DNA of 64,000 nt, taken from Dryococelus australis (taxonomy: Eukaryota > Arthropoda > Insecta > Phasmatodea > Phasmatidae). The notes below the pieces were generated by a model that saw nothing but the letters and a program-made list of their open reading frames with translations, did not search any database and was not told the DNA's origin. Position numbers and translations under genes: made by a program. This document shows, in pieces, positions 45,545 to 56,720 of this stretch; positions within the stretch are counted from its first letter, which is position 1, and each line of letters starts with the position of its first letter. The stretch is taken from contig CM056993.1 in assembly GCA_029891345.1 (NCBI GenBank), forward strand, positions 224,573,924-224,637,923, read 5' to 3'.

Positions 45545-45952
45545 ATTTATTAATTTAGAATTGTGGTCTTTGAGATTTATTTACTATTCTGGAATTTCAT
45601 CATGCCTATAAGCATTCTGGTCTGTATGAGAAGTTCTGAGGAATACCGAATTTGATTTTTCCACTGCGTCAGGGCAAACTTGACCTTTATTTGATTCATT
45701 TTACTTTTCAAATTCGTATTTTACCGAGATTTTTATCAATATTTTAGGAAATAATGCAAAATGTGGTCTTATTTAATATCGAATTTTTGCACAACGTTTA
45801 AGTATATATCACTATTTTAAACTTTCAAATCAAAAACCTTTCCGGAGGGAAAACCTCTAGACCCACTATTATGTGTCATTCGGCGATTATATATCTTCGT
45901 GCACACTCTAAAGACGAGTTTTGCTCAAGTCTATGTCCCAATGATTCTATGA

Positions 45953-46520
45953 ATTTCGTACTTGAAAGCTACATCGCAACACATATATGATGTCAGATCG
46001 TCTGTGCCTACACTATTATATGCTTCCTACATGGCAAGTTTGCTGGGGCAGAGAAGCAATTGTTGGCCATATACTGAGTTGCCCTAACCCTGCAGTGCTT
46101 GCGTAGCATTTAAACTATTAACGTGCAAGTACGTCACGACTAGTAGTAGAATTGGACCGACTCTGGAGCAGCAGGATCCAGGATCGGAGCCGAAGTCAGT
46201 CAGTCACCATTTTGGAATTCCCTTTTTCGCTCAAAATTTCCCTTTTTTTAACTCAAAAACGACTAAAATAGCATAAAAATTTCCCGTTTTGCCTAAAAAA
46301 AAAAGTTTCCTTTTACCCTTAAAATATCTAAAAATTTCCCCTTTTCCCAGAGCAGGCGAGGGGTACTTATGACCTAGGGTCAGGGATCAGCGACCTAGAT
46401 GATGTGGATCAGTGACCCAGGGGTCAGGAGAGTAGAACCTTTGACCTTGGTCTTTGACCTTTGGCCTTGGAATTTCAAAAACAAAATATTAATTTCAAAA
46501 TTCACAAAAAATTCCCAATA
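45953..46520 (+). repeat. Inverted repeat arm L (partner at 53350-53890)
   Basis: From TTTCGTACTTGAAAGCTACA through AACGTGCAAGTACGTC, GGCGAGGGGTACTTATGACC, GTGACCCAGGGGTCAGGAGA and into the A-rich end, the segment is matched in inverted orientation by 53890 down to 53350. The arms are diverged with indels but co-linear over about 500 bases. They are 6.8 kb apart. They could be the ends of one large element or two independent copies of a repeat. Confidence 0.75.
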
Positions 46521-46734
46521 ATCCGAAAAAAAAACAAAAAAAAAAATGAAATTTAACTGTTAAAACACATCTAAACATTATTGAAAACTATTTTAAGATC
46601 TCATATTTTATTAAAACTTCAATTTCTGAAGGGTCCCCCACCCCAGTACCATGCCCAGCAGATGACTGACTTCCTCACCCCTATTCCCCTCTGCTATACT
46701 CATTCCGCCATGTTAACTTTTTGTTGATGTGTTT

Positions 46735-47100
46735 ATACATTACTAGAGGCCACCATCTTGGTAAGCGACCGCCATCTTGGTAGCTTACGACTATCTTGGT
46801 AGGCGACCACCATCTTGGTACACAACACATATCCACCATATTGGAAGCCAATGGCAATGACCCTTACCCATGACCTTGAAGGACTTTGAAAACAAAAAAA
46901 ACTTGTGAAAAATTGATTAAAGTCAGCAAAAATATTACACAACAGACTACTACCGCCATATTAGATGCACACGACCCTGGCCTTAACCCCATGACCTTGA
47001 ATGACCTGAAAATCAAAAGCCCTAGAATAAATACATAAAAGTCAGCAAGCATAGCACGTTACATACAACTACCACCATATTAGATGCAGGTGACCATGGT
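46735..47100. repeat. Tandem CCATCTTGGT units and flanking repeat
   Basis: Four units with the core CATCTTGGTA (one with TATCTTGG) follow at about 25-30 base spacing in 46745-46825, separated by AGCGACC/AGGCGACC. A looser module (CACCATATTAGATGCA plus TGACCTTGAA) recurs near 46835, 46950 and 47070. No coding content. Confidence 0.8.
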
Positions 47101-47684
47101 TGTTATGTTTATGTGACTAAAACCTCATATTAATCTGGCTACATGCACAAGTATATAATAATCATGACATAAATTTAAATTTCATTAATGCTAGGCCCTG
47201 GAGACATGGAATGTATGAGGACAGCTAAGACGATAATCATTCGTGCTCTTCTCAGACACCAATCCTCCTTACCAATCCTCACCAATATTCTCCAATCCTC
47301 CTAACAAATCCTCACCAATCCTCACTGATCCCAATCCTTCTATCAATCTCAAGCCTTACATGGGCTTGTAGACTGCCTCTATTCATATACATATGAATTA
47401 AACAATTTACATACTGTCTTCAAAATTTGCAAATGTCGGCAGAATTAATGTCTGTGTATGCAATCATCTATCCATGCATTTTTATACTAATTTCTTTATC
47501 ATCATTATATTTATATTCTTAATTTTTATAGACGAATGCTCATAGCACCCCTTAAAAGACGTAAGTTATAAAAGGATACGACATAAACATAATGAAAAAA
47601 AAAACATTATTTTATAATTATAATATATTATTATTTTGTAATTACATTTTCAAAAGAAAGCAGTTCATCACCTCTTCCATGTTA
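47101..47684. other. Region without a gene
   Basis: Contains a short CAATCCTC-rich stretch at 47260-47345. Nothing else is recognised. Confidence 0.4.
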
Positions 47685-48400
47685 GAGTAATTCCCAATGT
47701 TGTTGACTATCGAGCAAAGATCTAAGTCTGTCTTCAAGTTTGTTGGGATTTTCGGTAAAAATATGGTCAGTGTACTCGACCTCTTCTGCCTACTTCACAT
47801 TACTTGTCGAAGGAAACTCGTTAGTGAAATGTTTGGGGACGTCGAAGGAATCATCACCATCATCACTGCCAATACTGTCGTCATAGTCATCATCAATACT
47901 GTCTTCATGATCTTCACTTCCTGCTTCACCCTCAATATCAAGTCTACTTTTCTGTGTAGCAGGAGTGGTATGTTCGTCAGTATTTAGAACTGATGGTCGT
48001 TTATATTGAAGTTCGTCGACTTCACGCGGACATCTTGCAAGTATCTGTTCCGCACAAACCGACTGTCCTGCACTCAGTCCATCTCTAGCACTAACTGTCT
48101 CGTCATAACCGTCTGCGGAAACAGTACCTATCGATGCAGCAGGAGGTATTGATTATATCACCTGCGGAATCCCAGTAGACGAACGCTTGCAAATCTGACA
48201 TTCTTTCTTCATTGTATCATCTTGCAAAAGCTACGTGTGGCCATTGTCGTAATGCTTAATCCCGCGAAAAGGTCTCTTCGTGCATGCCATTCTCTCATGT
48301 CGTCTAGAATTTGACCATTGGTGAACATTCGATAGCAGAGACTACACTGGAGGCAACCAGATAGTGATGATACAGATCATAGTTCTATGTTAGTTGAGTT
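47685..48400 (-). pseudogene. Unnamed C2HC zinc-finger protein family, copy 1
   Basis: On the minus strand near 48345-48270 a finger is readable with one frame change: CSLCYRMFTN, then SNSRRHERMACTKRPF. This gives C-X2-C-X12-H-X4-C. Downstream come KHYDNGHT, then MKKECQICKRSSTGIP, then an acidic Asp/Glu tract (EDHEDSIDDDYDDS) with SFDVPKHFTNEFPSTSN. A Leu/Arg-rich end follows (NPNKLEDRLRSLLDSQQ), stopping near 47690. The same order of blocks is seen at 56721-57605 and 59099-60200, which supports one protein of about 240-290 residues. Its function is unknown. The finger and basic ends would suit DNA or RNA binding. Stops and the frame change make this copy inactive. Confidence 0.6.
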
Positions 48401-50847
48401 CAAAGGTAGACAATCATTCTCGCAATTTTGCGAGAGAGCGCTTCAAAATCGATATTTACCTCACAGAGTCGGAACATAAACTGTAATTTTTTCTACATTT
48501 TGGGGGTTCTTTTAGCAGTAAAGAGTCGAACTTGTGCCCACAAAAAAGAATTCCTCCCTATTACATTTATATGTAAAAAAATGAAAGCACTCTGACAAAA
48601 TGCAAATACTCATTCGACCAAGCAAATATGGAGGTACTACTTAATATGTAAGATATGAATATATACAATTTATTTCAATTTATTTTAATATAATTATGCA
48701 CATGTATAACTGTATGTATAACTGTACATATGTATAGGTGTGTAAATAATTAAATATAAAAAATTTATTTTAATTTATCTTATACATTATTGTTCTTATG
48801 TATAGTTATATAAGTATGTAAATATCAAATTACTTTCAATTCAATTTATATAAAACTATGTGCACATCAATATGGAAATATAAAATTATTTAAAATTTAA
48901 TTTATACATAATTATATAAATAGGTATATTAATATGTATAATTATTTACATGTGGTAAAATAAAATTCTTTCAATATATGTTATATATAATTATGTATAG
49001 CTGTAGGTATATAAATATGTAAATATAAAATTAATTTCAGTTTATTTTATTCATAATTATGTATAGGTATATATCATTGCACAAGATCAATTAGCCAGGA
49101 AAGAATTAGAAATAACCTATGTGACGCTAAATTGTAAAGTGTAGCTCATCTGGCTTCAAGAGGCTACATCCTGAAAAGGGGATTGATATAGCTGCTTAAT
49201 AATAATGGTAATAATATAAAAATGTAAAAGTATATGAATACGGAAAATTCTTTCAATATATCTTATTCATAATCATGTATAGCTATAGTTTGACAAATAT
49301 GTAGTCGTTCGAAGGAAGTGTAACATCTTCAATAGCTGAACTTGTTTTTAGTGAAATAGTTCTGCACCCCGTGTAACCGAGGCCAAACATTTGTCGAACA
49401 AGTTTAGTTGTCAAACAAAACGCAGTGAGCTTCCCAAACTGTGTTTATACTACTGCTTCAGGGACCTTCGTTTTTCAAGAAAATACATATGCACATATCG
49501 TCTTGCTGTGAAACCTGTAAGACACACAGGTCATTGGTACTCTGTCGACACTTGACCTCCATTTCCACCTTGGAAATGCCGTCACGCTCTTTCCATGCCT
49601 CTGTTAGTTTGTCAAACAGGTTATGCAGTATTTTACTCTATTGTTATATCTACTAATGAAGTCTTGGTTACAAATAATTCATCTGACTCCACGCTTCTTA
49701 GCTCAAAGAGGAGCTCTCCAATCTGAGATTCACTGGCACAAGAAATACAGCATTTTTATAATTTACTTATCCTGCAACACGGAACAGTTACATATACTGC
49801 TGAGTCAGCGATAGTTCTTCGGCTTCCTCATGAGAATTATTTTTTATGCACTACTGGCGTATTAGGCAAATCAAGCAAAATATGCAAGAAATGGTTCGTT
49901 ACGTTTTCATAACTATGCGTTCAGTTTAACCAGTTTCATGTGTTCAACATCCTTTCTATTCAATCATATCTGTAGTTAACCTTGTAGTATGTCAGCAAAT
50001 AATTACTTGCCAAACAACCGAGTATATATAAAGCTTTAATAAACATAATTAAAATGACTTATATTTCCATTACGTCAGCGACTATTTAAAAGCAAAATAT
50101 TGGCATAAAGTCATATTGCCGTACAATATTCAAGACATGTTTGAATTGATCATTTCGTTTATTAATTTACTGTTTTGTAGGTCTCAATTTGAAAGTCACC
50201 AGTTAGTTGTTCAGGTATCGTAATAAATATATAAATGGTCACTGCAAGATGTATTTTAAGTAACAGAAATTAATCATGTGTCTTTGGTATGACTGCAGTA
50301 GTTACGTAGATTATCAATACAATGTTGTCAATAATATAAAATTAGAATTGCGATTAGTATACAAAATATGCTAATTCGATCACGGCCTTAGCCTCAATAT
50401 ATCAACAGGGAAAAAGTAATTTCTCTGCATTTGATTTTTCATTCAGTTTCGAAAGCGAAGTGATTCAGTGTTGAGAGAGCACAAAAAATTAGAATGTTTT
50501 GCCAACGTTATTAATGTTATTACAACAGTATTTTTTTGTTATATTTGAACCGTCAGTAACTAATGTTCCTACTAATATAATACACTGCTAAGCTATCAAT
50601 GTTAATGCAAAATAAAGTACTTCTATAACGTTACCTCCCCACTGTACTGTCAACATTGAGCGGTTGCAGCAACATTACTTACAGACATTATTAACATCAA
50701 TAGTTCAATAATATATTTTCACTATAGTAACATTGTTCTTTATAAATGGTAACATTATTAAATTTATTATAAGAGTATTAATTTCAGGACGACATAAATG
50801 TTTAAAGATATTTATTAATAGTAAATTTTTTGTTGCAGGAGCCTTAG
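48401..50847. other. AT-rich stretch without a gene
   Basis: Long AT-rich region with several diverged ATGTATA/AATATAAAATT-type phrases at 48640-49060 (a loose local repeat). The frames at 49441-49814 have no recognisable content. Confidence 0.5.
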
Positions 50848-51171
50848 ACTATTTTTTTCTGTGAGGTTGACCTGCTTCAGGTAAACAGAAGTTCTTGGAG
50901 AGGTAGCGATGCTGAAGAAGCCTGTGCGTATACGGGACACGCTTTCTTCGTTCCTTACAGGACTTCCGTTGATGAAATATTGGTGGGTGCTACATGGAAG
51001 ACGCCTGGAGATAGGAGTGGAGCTGCATTATTAAGTGTCGACGAGCTGGGCCAAGTAGGCGAGCAGACTGTAATGGCCGCACGTGGCCTCGCCGAGAATG
51101 TTGCGACTCTACTAGCCATGTCCAGTAGCCATCTTCTCATCTCTCAGTCACCTCGCCAACACCACAAATAA
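50848..51171 (+). CDS. Possible exon of unknown protein
   Basis: An uninterrupted plus-strand frame of about 107 codons, GC-richer than its surroundings, ending in TAA at 51169-51171. It contains YRTSVDEILVGATWKTPGDR, then LLSVDELGQVGEQTVMAARG and LAENVATLLAMSSSHLLISQ, a mixed soluble-looking composition with helical segments. A strong acceptor-like site (GCTTTCTTCGTTCCTTACAG, ending 50960) lies within it, so an exon could start at 50961. No start codon with context is evident. I do not recognise the family. The antisense strand is also open for 61 codons, which weakens the case. It could be a terminal exon of a host gene or a piece of a mobile element. Confidence 0.3.
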   Translation, partial: TIFFCEVDLLQVNRSSWRGSDAEEACAYTGHAFFVPYRTSVDEILVGATWKTPGDRSGAALLSVDELGQVGEQTVMAARGLAENVATLLAMSSSHLLISQSPRQHHK

Positions 51172-51629
51172 TATGGACATTTGTTATAACTGAAAAATCT
51201 AAAACTTTGGAATAACAATAATACTTACCATTCCTCAATTTACTACTGTAGATTAGTTAGGAAATTAATTTCACTTTTAATATAATACAAAATTAGGTTT
51301 TGCCTGCGACTTTATCAGCGTGGAATTCGTGTTTACATTACAATATTTTTTTATAAGTTTTTAATAACCTTGGAGTTTTTACTATCAGTCGGCCGCGTCA
51401 ACATGAAATTTAGGCGCTTTTTAAAATATTTTTTGTATATAATACCCTTCGCCGTTTTTTCTCAATACAAACCTTGAACTCCCGTTTTATCCCTTTAGGG
51501 GCTGCATTTTGGAAAATTCCTCCACAGGGGCTTCCTACATTCCATAATTAAAGTTTCCTCCAAATATCAAGTTTGAAGGTAAATGGTTGAGGCTGAGCAT
51601 TAATCTGTCTGTCAGACAATTTTCTTATA
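51172..51629. other. Region without a gene
   Basis: AT-rich. Nothing recognised. Confidence 0.4.
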
Positions 51630-51662
51630 TATGTATGTATGTGTGTGTGTGTATATATATGT
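51628..51662. repeat. Short (ATGT)n/(TG)n/(TA)n microsatellite
   Basis: A run of ATGTATGTATG followed by TGTGTGTG and TATATATA. Confidence 0.85.
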
Positions 51663-51859
51663 GTCAATATGATAGTACGAGTCACGCAGCGGTACTGGAC
51701 AACTTTGATCTTTGACCCTTTGACATACTTTCGCGATGTATTTCTGGTGAAAGTGCAAATGCGAAATGCATTTGTTGCACAGGTATGACCTACTTCCTGA
51801 ACAGTGCATTTTTTGCACGTGCACTTCTGGTTGTAGATTTTTGCACATGCCTTTTTAGC

Positions 51860-52850
51860 ACATTCAATTCCGGTGCAGTGCACTTCCAGTTCGATTCCCG
51901 GTGAGGTTAATTTTCTAAAATGTTGAGTTCGATTCCCGCTTGGTTCGTTTCCAGTTTGGGATTCGATTCCCGTGCAAGACATTTAATTTATTTTTTAATT
52001 TTTGGACATCAGAAATGTTTGTTTTTGGAGTACCGGGTTCCGTTCTCCTCGCAAAGCATTTAATAATAATCTAATTTGTTTGGATTCCCGGGCAAGGAAT
52101 TTATATATTGGGTTAATTTTGGTCTTGTGAATTTATTATTGTGAGCTCGATTCCACAACAGTTTACTTAATTTTTATTATATTTTGTATTTGAGAATGTT
52201 TGAGAGTAGCGGGTTCTATTCCTGGACCAGACAATTTTTGTTATTGTGTAGTCACACATGTTGTCTCGTAGAGTGTTCACAAGTGAGGAGGAGTGGAGGG
52301 GAGAAAGCAGTGGTATTTACTTACGCAATCATACAGGCTGTCTCCTGGATGTTACCTCGTCGATTCGCTCCATCGACTGACGGAATACAAATGATGCACT
52401 GTGTGACTGATGGTCGGGATGAAGGGGGGAAGGGAAAATGCAGTTGCACATGTACTTTACCTATCCCCCTCTCCACCACCCCTTGTGGGACTGCTGGAGA
52501 TGTGAGGAGTTTGTTTGGCGGTCATCATGGGCTGGAGAGCTACCAGACTGGATAGCTTGGATGACAGGTGGGCGGAATGTTACAATTTATTTCCCAGGCA
52601 CAGTATGTATATATATATTATATATATAATATATATTATTATATATATATATTTGGAATGCTACTGGGGTCGAGTCCATGTTTGGAAACTTATTCTTTTA
52701 TTTATTTAGGTTGCTACCGAGTTCGATTTTCAGACAGGGTATGTTATTTATTAGTTCAATTTTTTTCGCAACCCCCTTGGGCTTTGTGGCATTACTGGTG
52801 TGGGGATAAATACCAGGTTCGACTGCCGTTCATGATAATTACATTATATT
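51860..52850. repeat. Degenerate array of GTTCGATTCCCG-containing units
   Basis: The motif GTTCGATTCCCG or a close variant recurs near 51890, 51928, 51962, 52040, 52083, 52149, 52211, 52668, 52715 and 52812. It is often followed by GCAAGACATTTAATTT-like sequence. The motif equals a tRNA T-arm/B box. Spacing is roughly 35-80 bases where the array is dense. A TA-rich patch (52605-52655) and a C-rich patch (52920-52960) interrupt or follow it. It may derive from a tRNA-type SINE by local amplification. Confidence 0.6.
52605..52655. repeat. (TA)n patch
   Basis: Short imperfect TA run inside the array. Confidence 0.85.
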
Positions 52851-53349
52851 TGTGCACTGGCACAATCATATGTGTTGATCCATCAACAGCCGAACCTCAG
52901 CTGAGGAGTGCAGCGGTATGCACTTCCCCACACCCCTCACCCAACCACCCTCCCCCTGTGGAAATACCAGACTTTTCAAGAATTTTTTGGCGCACTTTGT
53001 GGGACTGGTAGGTGGATTGATAATAGTATACCTATATTTTTGTGTGCTTTTGCACAACGAGAATAATAACACATCCTTTCTACTGCAATTAAATATTACA
53101 CATACTGTTACTGTAATAACACATTCACCCCATATGACAGACAGATCTCAAATAAACTCCTTTCGTACATAACAAAGGCGAACTATATCCGCAGCCATCT
53201 TGGACTGAGTTAACAGATATAGTGGTCGAATATTAGTAACAAAATATGCACTACATTTTTGAAAGCAGCCGACATCGGTTCGCAGTCAGTCTGTGAAGCA
53301 ACCCACATTGGATTGCAACCAGGATAAGGGACTATAGGATTAAGATGTT

Positions 53350-53890
53350 GGGCCTTGGATCCTTTTGGGATTTTTTGGAATTTTTTGCGAATTATTTATT
53401 AATTTTTTAATTTTTTAATTTTTTCATTTCCAAGGCTAATGGTCAAAGATCAATGTCAAAGGTCATAGGCTCTCCTCTCCTGACCCCTGGGTCACTGATC
53501 CCTGTCACCTGGGTCGATGATCCCTGACCCTGGACCACAAGTACCCCTCGCCTGATTTGGAAAAAATGGAAATTTTTAGGAAGTTGTAGGAGAAAAGGGG
53601 GATTTTTTTTTTTTTGGGTATTATAGTCGATTTTGGAAGTAAAAAGGGAAACTTTGAGAGAAAACTGAAAATTCCAACATGCTGCTTCAGAGTCAGTCAT
53701 ATCCTACTACTTGCACGTTAATAGCTGAAATGATAAGCCAGTACTACAGGGTTAGGTGAACTCAGTGTCATGCCAACAATTGCTCCCCTGTCCCCAGTAA
53801 ACTTGCCGGATAGGAAGAGTATAATAGCGCAGGCACAGACGATCTGACACGATGCATGTGTTGCGATGTTGATTTCAAGTACGAAATACA
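53350..53890 (-). repeat. Inverted repeat arm R (partner at 45953-46520)
   Basis: Reads inverted relative to arm L. Shared phrases include TCCTGACCCCTGGGTCACTG, AGTACCCCTCGCC, TTGCACGTTAATAG and the outer edge TTTCAAGTACGAAATACA. Spacing between shared phrases is kept apart from small indels. Confidence 0.75.
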
Positions 53891-54270
53891 TGCATGCTTA
53901 GCCTGACATCCTTGATAAAATGTTTATGTGATTTATCAGTTAAAATGTTAGCCTATGCAGATAACAATTAATGACATCATTCTTTGGAAGCATGCGGGAA
54001 CTTGTCAGTCATTCACAACACAGTTTGTACATCTGACGAGATTCACTTATATCACCTCGGGGTAAAATACACAGATAAATGAAAATGTGTTAATGGAATG
54101 AAAATGGACTTTGGTAGAGAGCGGGTTCTGTTAGGGAGAGAACGTGGTTACGCAAGTGTGCATGGAGTTGTAATTTTTACAACGTAGATATTATGCAAGT
54201 TTTCGAATAATCATTGCAAGTGTGTACATAGTCTTTGGGTGAAGAGTCAAGATGATTTTTGTTCTATAAT

Positions 54271-54357
54271 TACCCTCGATGGGGACTCGAAGCAGAGACT
54301 ACCTCCTCCCCTCATCGAACTGAAGTTCAACATCTTAACCCTACACCCTGTTGCTCA
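54271..54357 (-). repeat. tRNA-like sequence, probable SINE head
   Basis: The minus strand has GCTTCGAGTCCCC near its end (B box). About 50 bases upstream is GGTGTAGGGTTAAGATGTTG (A box-like). A second, weaker unit with GGTTCGAATTC follows at 54373-54430. The cloverleaf is not complete. Confidence 0.45.
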
Positions 54358-54589
54358 TATAAGTTGTTCTTAGGTGAATTCGAACCAAGGTCCAAATACC
54401 TTAACCCTAGACTTCCTCATTCATAGTAAGTCAGTTTTCAAATAAAAACTATTTTTTTTTGCCCTAAGGGGGTGATACCTTAAACCTATATTATCTTACC
54501 CATACCTAGTTGATTTGTGAATATAAACGATTTTTTCTCTTTTTGCCGTTAGGAGGACTCGGACATAGGTATGGCAGTTTAAAGATAAA

Positions 54590-55380
54590 GATGAAAACCT
54601 TTACCTCGCACTTGCCCCGCCCCTCAACTAAACCAACAAAAAAATCGGAAAACTAATTCTAAATATCGTGAAACATATAATGGCACCTCACAATACCCTT
54701 CCGCTCATCTCACCCCCCTTCCCAACCCAACACCACTACCAACACACCCACCCCTAACGGTAAACACTCCCAATCATAATATATTGACAAAATTCACCAA
54801 AAATCGAAAGAAACTAATAAATGTCTAGGACCATATGACATCACTGACTTCAACACTGAAGTTGTATGTTGGTTACCTTGACCATATCCTAGTGCTCAAG
54901 TCCTTAAAGGACTGTGAAAAGAAAAAAAATTAAAGAATCGCAAATATTAAAACCAATTTATAAAAATCTAAAAAATTATATTAGCTTACCCTACCCCTCG
55001 CCCACCCCACCAAAGCCCAACCAAAGCCCCATACCCACATCCACCCCTCCCCACTATAAAAATCGAGAAAAAACGAAAAATTGGAAAAATTGATTTGAAA
55101 AAATGTAAGAACATATAACGTTAACCTCGCACACATCCCACCACCCTCGTGTCATCCCCTCATCAACCCTCCTCCCGAATCATAAAAATTATCGAGAAAA
55201 ATCGCAAAAATGCCAAAAATCTAAAAATCGAGCGACATATAACGCTAACTTTTCACTCAACTCACTGACCTACCCTATACCACTTAACCAACCCCACACA
55301 CTCCCCAGTCATAAAAATCTAGAAAACAGTTCTAAAAATTGAAATAGATTAACAAAAAGGTAGGCTCAGACAACTATGTT
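54590..55380. repeat. Degenerate tandem repeat, period about 120-180 bp
   Basis: Units consist of a C-rich part (CACCCC/ACCCTCC) followed by ATAAAAATCGAGAAAA-like A-rich sequence and AACATATAACG. They are seen from about 54600, 54950, 55110 and 55245. A TGACCTTGACC/ATGTTGG module is interspersed (54870, 55380-55460, 55500-55550). Strand asymmetry is strong: the plus strand is almost free of G for long stretches. No coding content. Confidence 0.65.
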
Positions 55381-56699
55381 GGATAGAATTCATAAGACTC
55401 TCTGAACATATGTTGCTGACTCCGACCACCATGCTGGCTGTTGGTGATCTTGACCTTGGCCTCTATGTTTTTAGATACTAAAAATAAAAAAAAATATGTT
55501 AAAAATCGACGAATATAATCTGTTACTGTCTCCGACCACAATGTTAAATGTTGGCAGCCATAAACTTAACCCAAATTACCCTTATCTCGAAAAATCAAGA
55601 AAACATACAGGAAAAAATACAAAAATGTAAATAATTACAAGCATAATAATAAAAAAAAAACCAAACTGGCTGTGTGTGATCCCAAAGTTAGATTCTGGTA
55701 AATATGGCAGAGAGCAGCAACTTCCTAGTACGACAATTAGCACCTGACTGAACCCCCAACTCTGTATTTCATTGGCTATAAAGTCAAGCAAGCTTACATC
55801 GTCCAAAGTGAATTATTGACTTTATGTAGAACACATAACACCCCCTCCCTCCACCAATTCTCTCTCTGCATCATTCAACACTCCTCATGGTGGTCCATTT
55901 GTTTTGCCATTCGCTTAACATAGCTGAGCTACCATCATCAACATTTACACATGCCACCAATCCTTCTGTTGGTTCCTCCTCACCAACCCTTAACAAATAA
56001 CACACCTTAGCTCCTCCCTCCACCATCTACTAACCCCACGATTCTCCGCACCCTTTCTTTTCCCATAAACAAAAACCCAACCATTTCCAGAAGAGACTGA
56101 CTCAACCCAAGACTGCGTCCTGTCAAGACCAATTCCTGCATAAATTGCTAGAGCAGTGTCAAGACCCACCGACCAGACCACCCACCTATTCCAACAGTCG
56201 ATGACAACCAATCTCGAAAAAGTCACCTAATAGGAATATTGGCGCTATCCTCTTCGCACAAAAACTTCGCATAATCTTCGCAATACTTTGCAAATCTTCA
56301 CAGCATTTTCCAGCCAGAGCTGGCCATAGCAAAGTGTCATACCAAATGACCAGGCCTACTAAACAGTTGCGAAACATTCCTCAGAAATATTACCAAGTTC
56401 ATTTGTTTGCCTTATAGAACTCAAGCAAATTAAATGGACCCGAATAAGGCATAATACTTTAGATCCAAAATAGGTCTCCTCCTGCACACACATGCATAAT
56501 TTTGATCTAAAACAGACTCTCGCAATCGATTGTACACATCACTGAATTAATAGGTCTTTCAGAGAAGCAGAATGGACTGAATAAGAAATAAAATTACATT
56601 ATATGTATATATAATAATTTTTTTATTAAGTATATACATTCTATCACTGTAATTATTCCGTACTTTCAATCTTTATAAACAAATCAAATGTTTACATAT
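55381..56699. other. C-rich, gene-free stretch
   Basis: Low in G on the plus strand up to about 56200, with CCTCCCTCCACC-type phrases, then AT-rich. Minus-strand frames here (56226-55990, 56377-56186) show no recognisable motif. Confidence 0.4.
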
Positions 56700-56720
56700 C
56701 TAGGTTTGTAGCCAACAGTC

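Noticed and set aside
52184-53011. Long plus-strand frames after the T-arm-like array
   Set aside because: They cross a TA run and repeat units, with no recognisable motif and no coherence between overlapping frames.
45953-53890. Polinton/Maverick element
   Set aside because: The long inverted arms fit in size, but no DNA polymerase B, capsid, ATPase, protease or integrase segment is visible between them.
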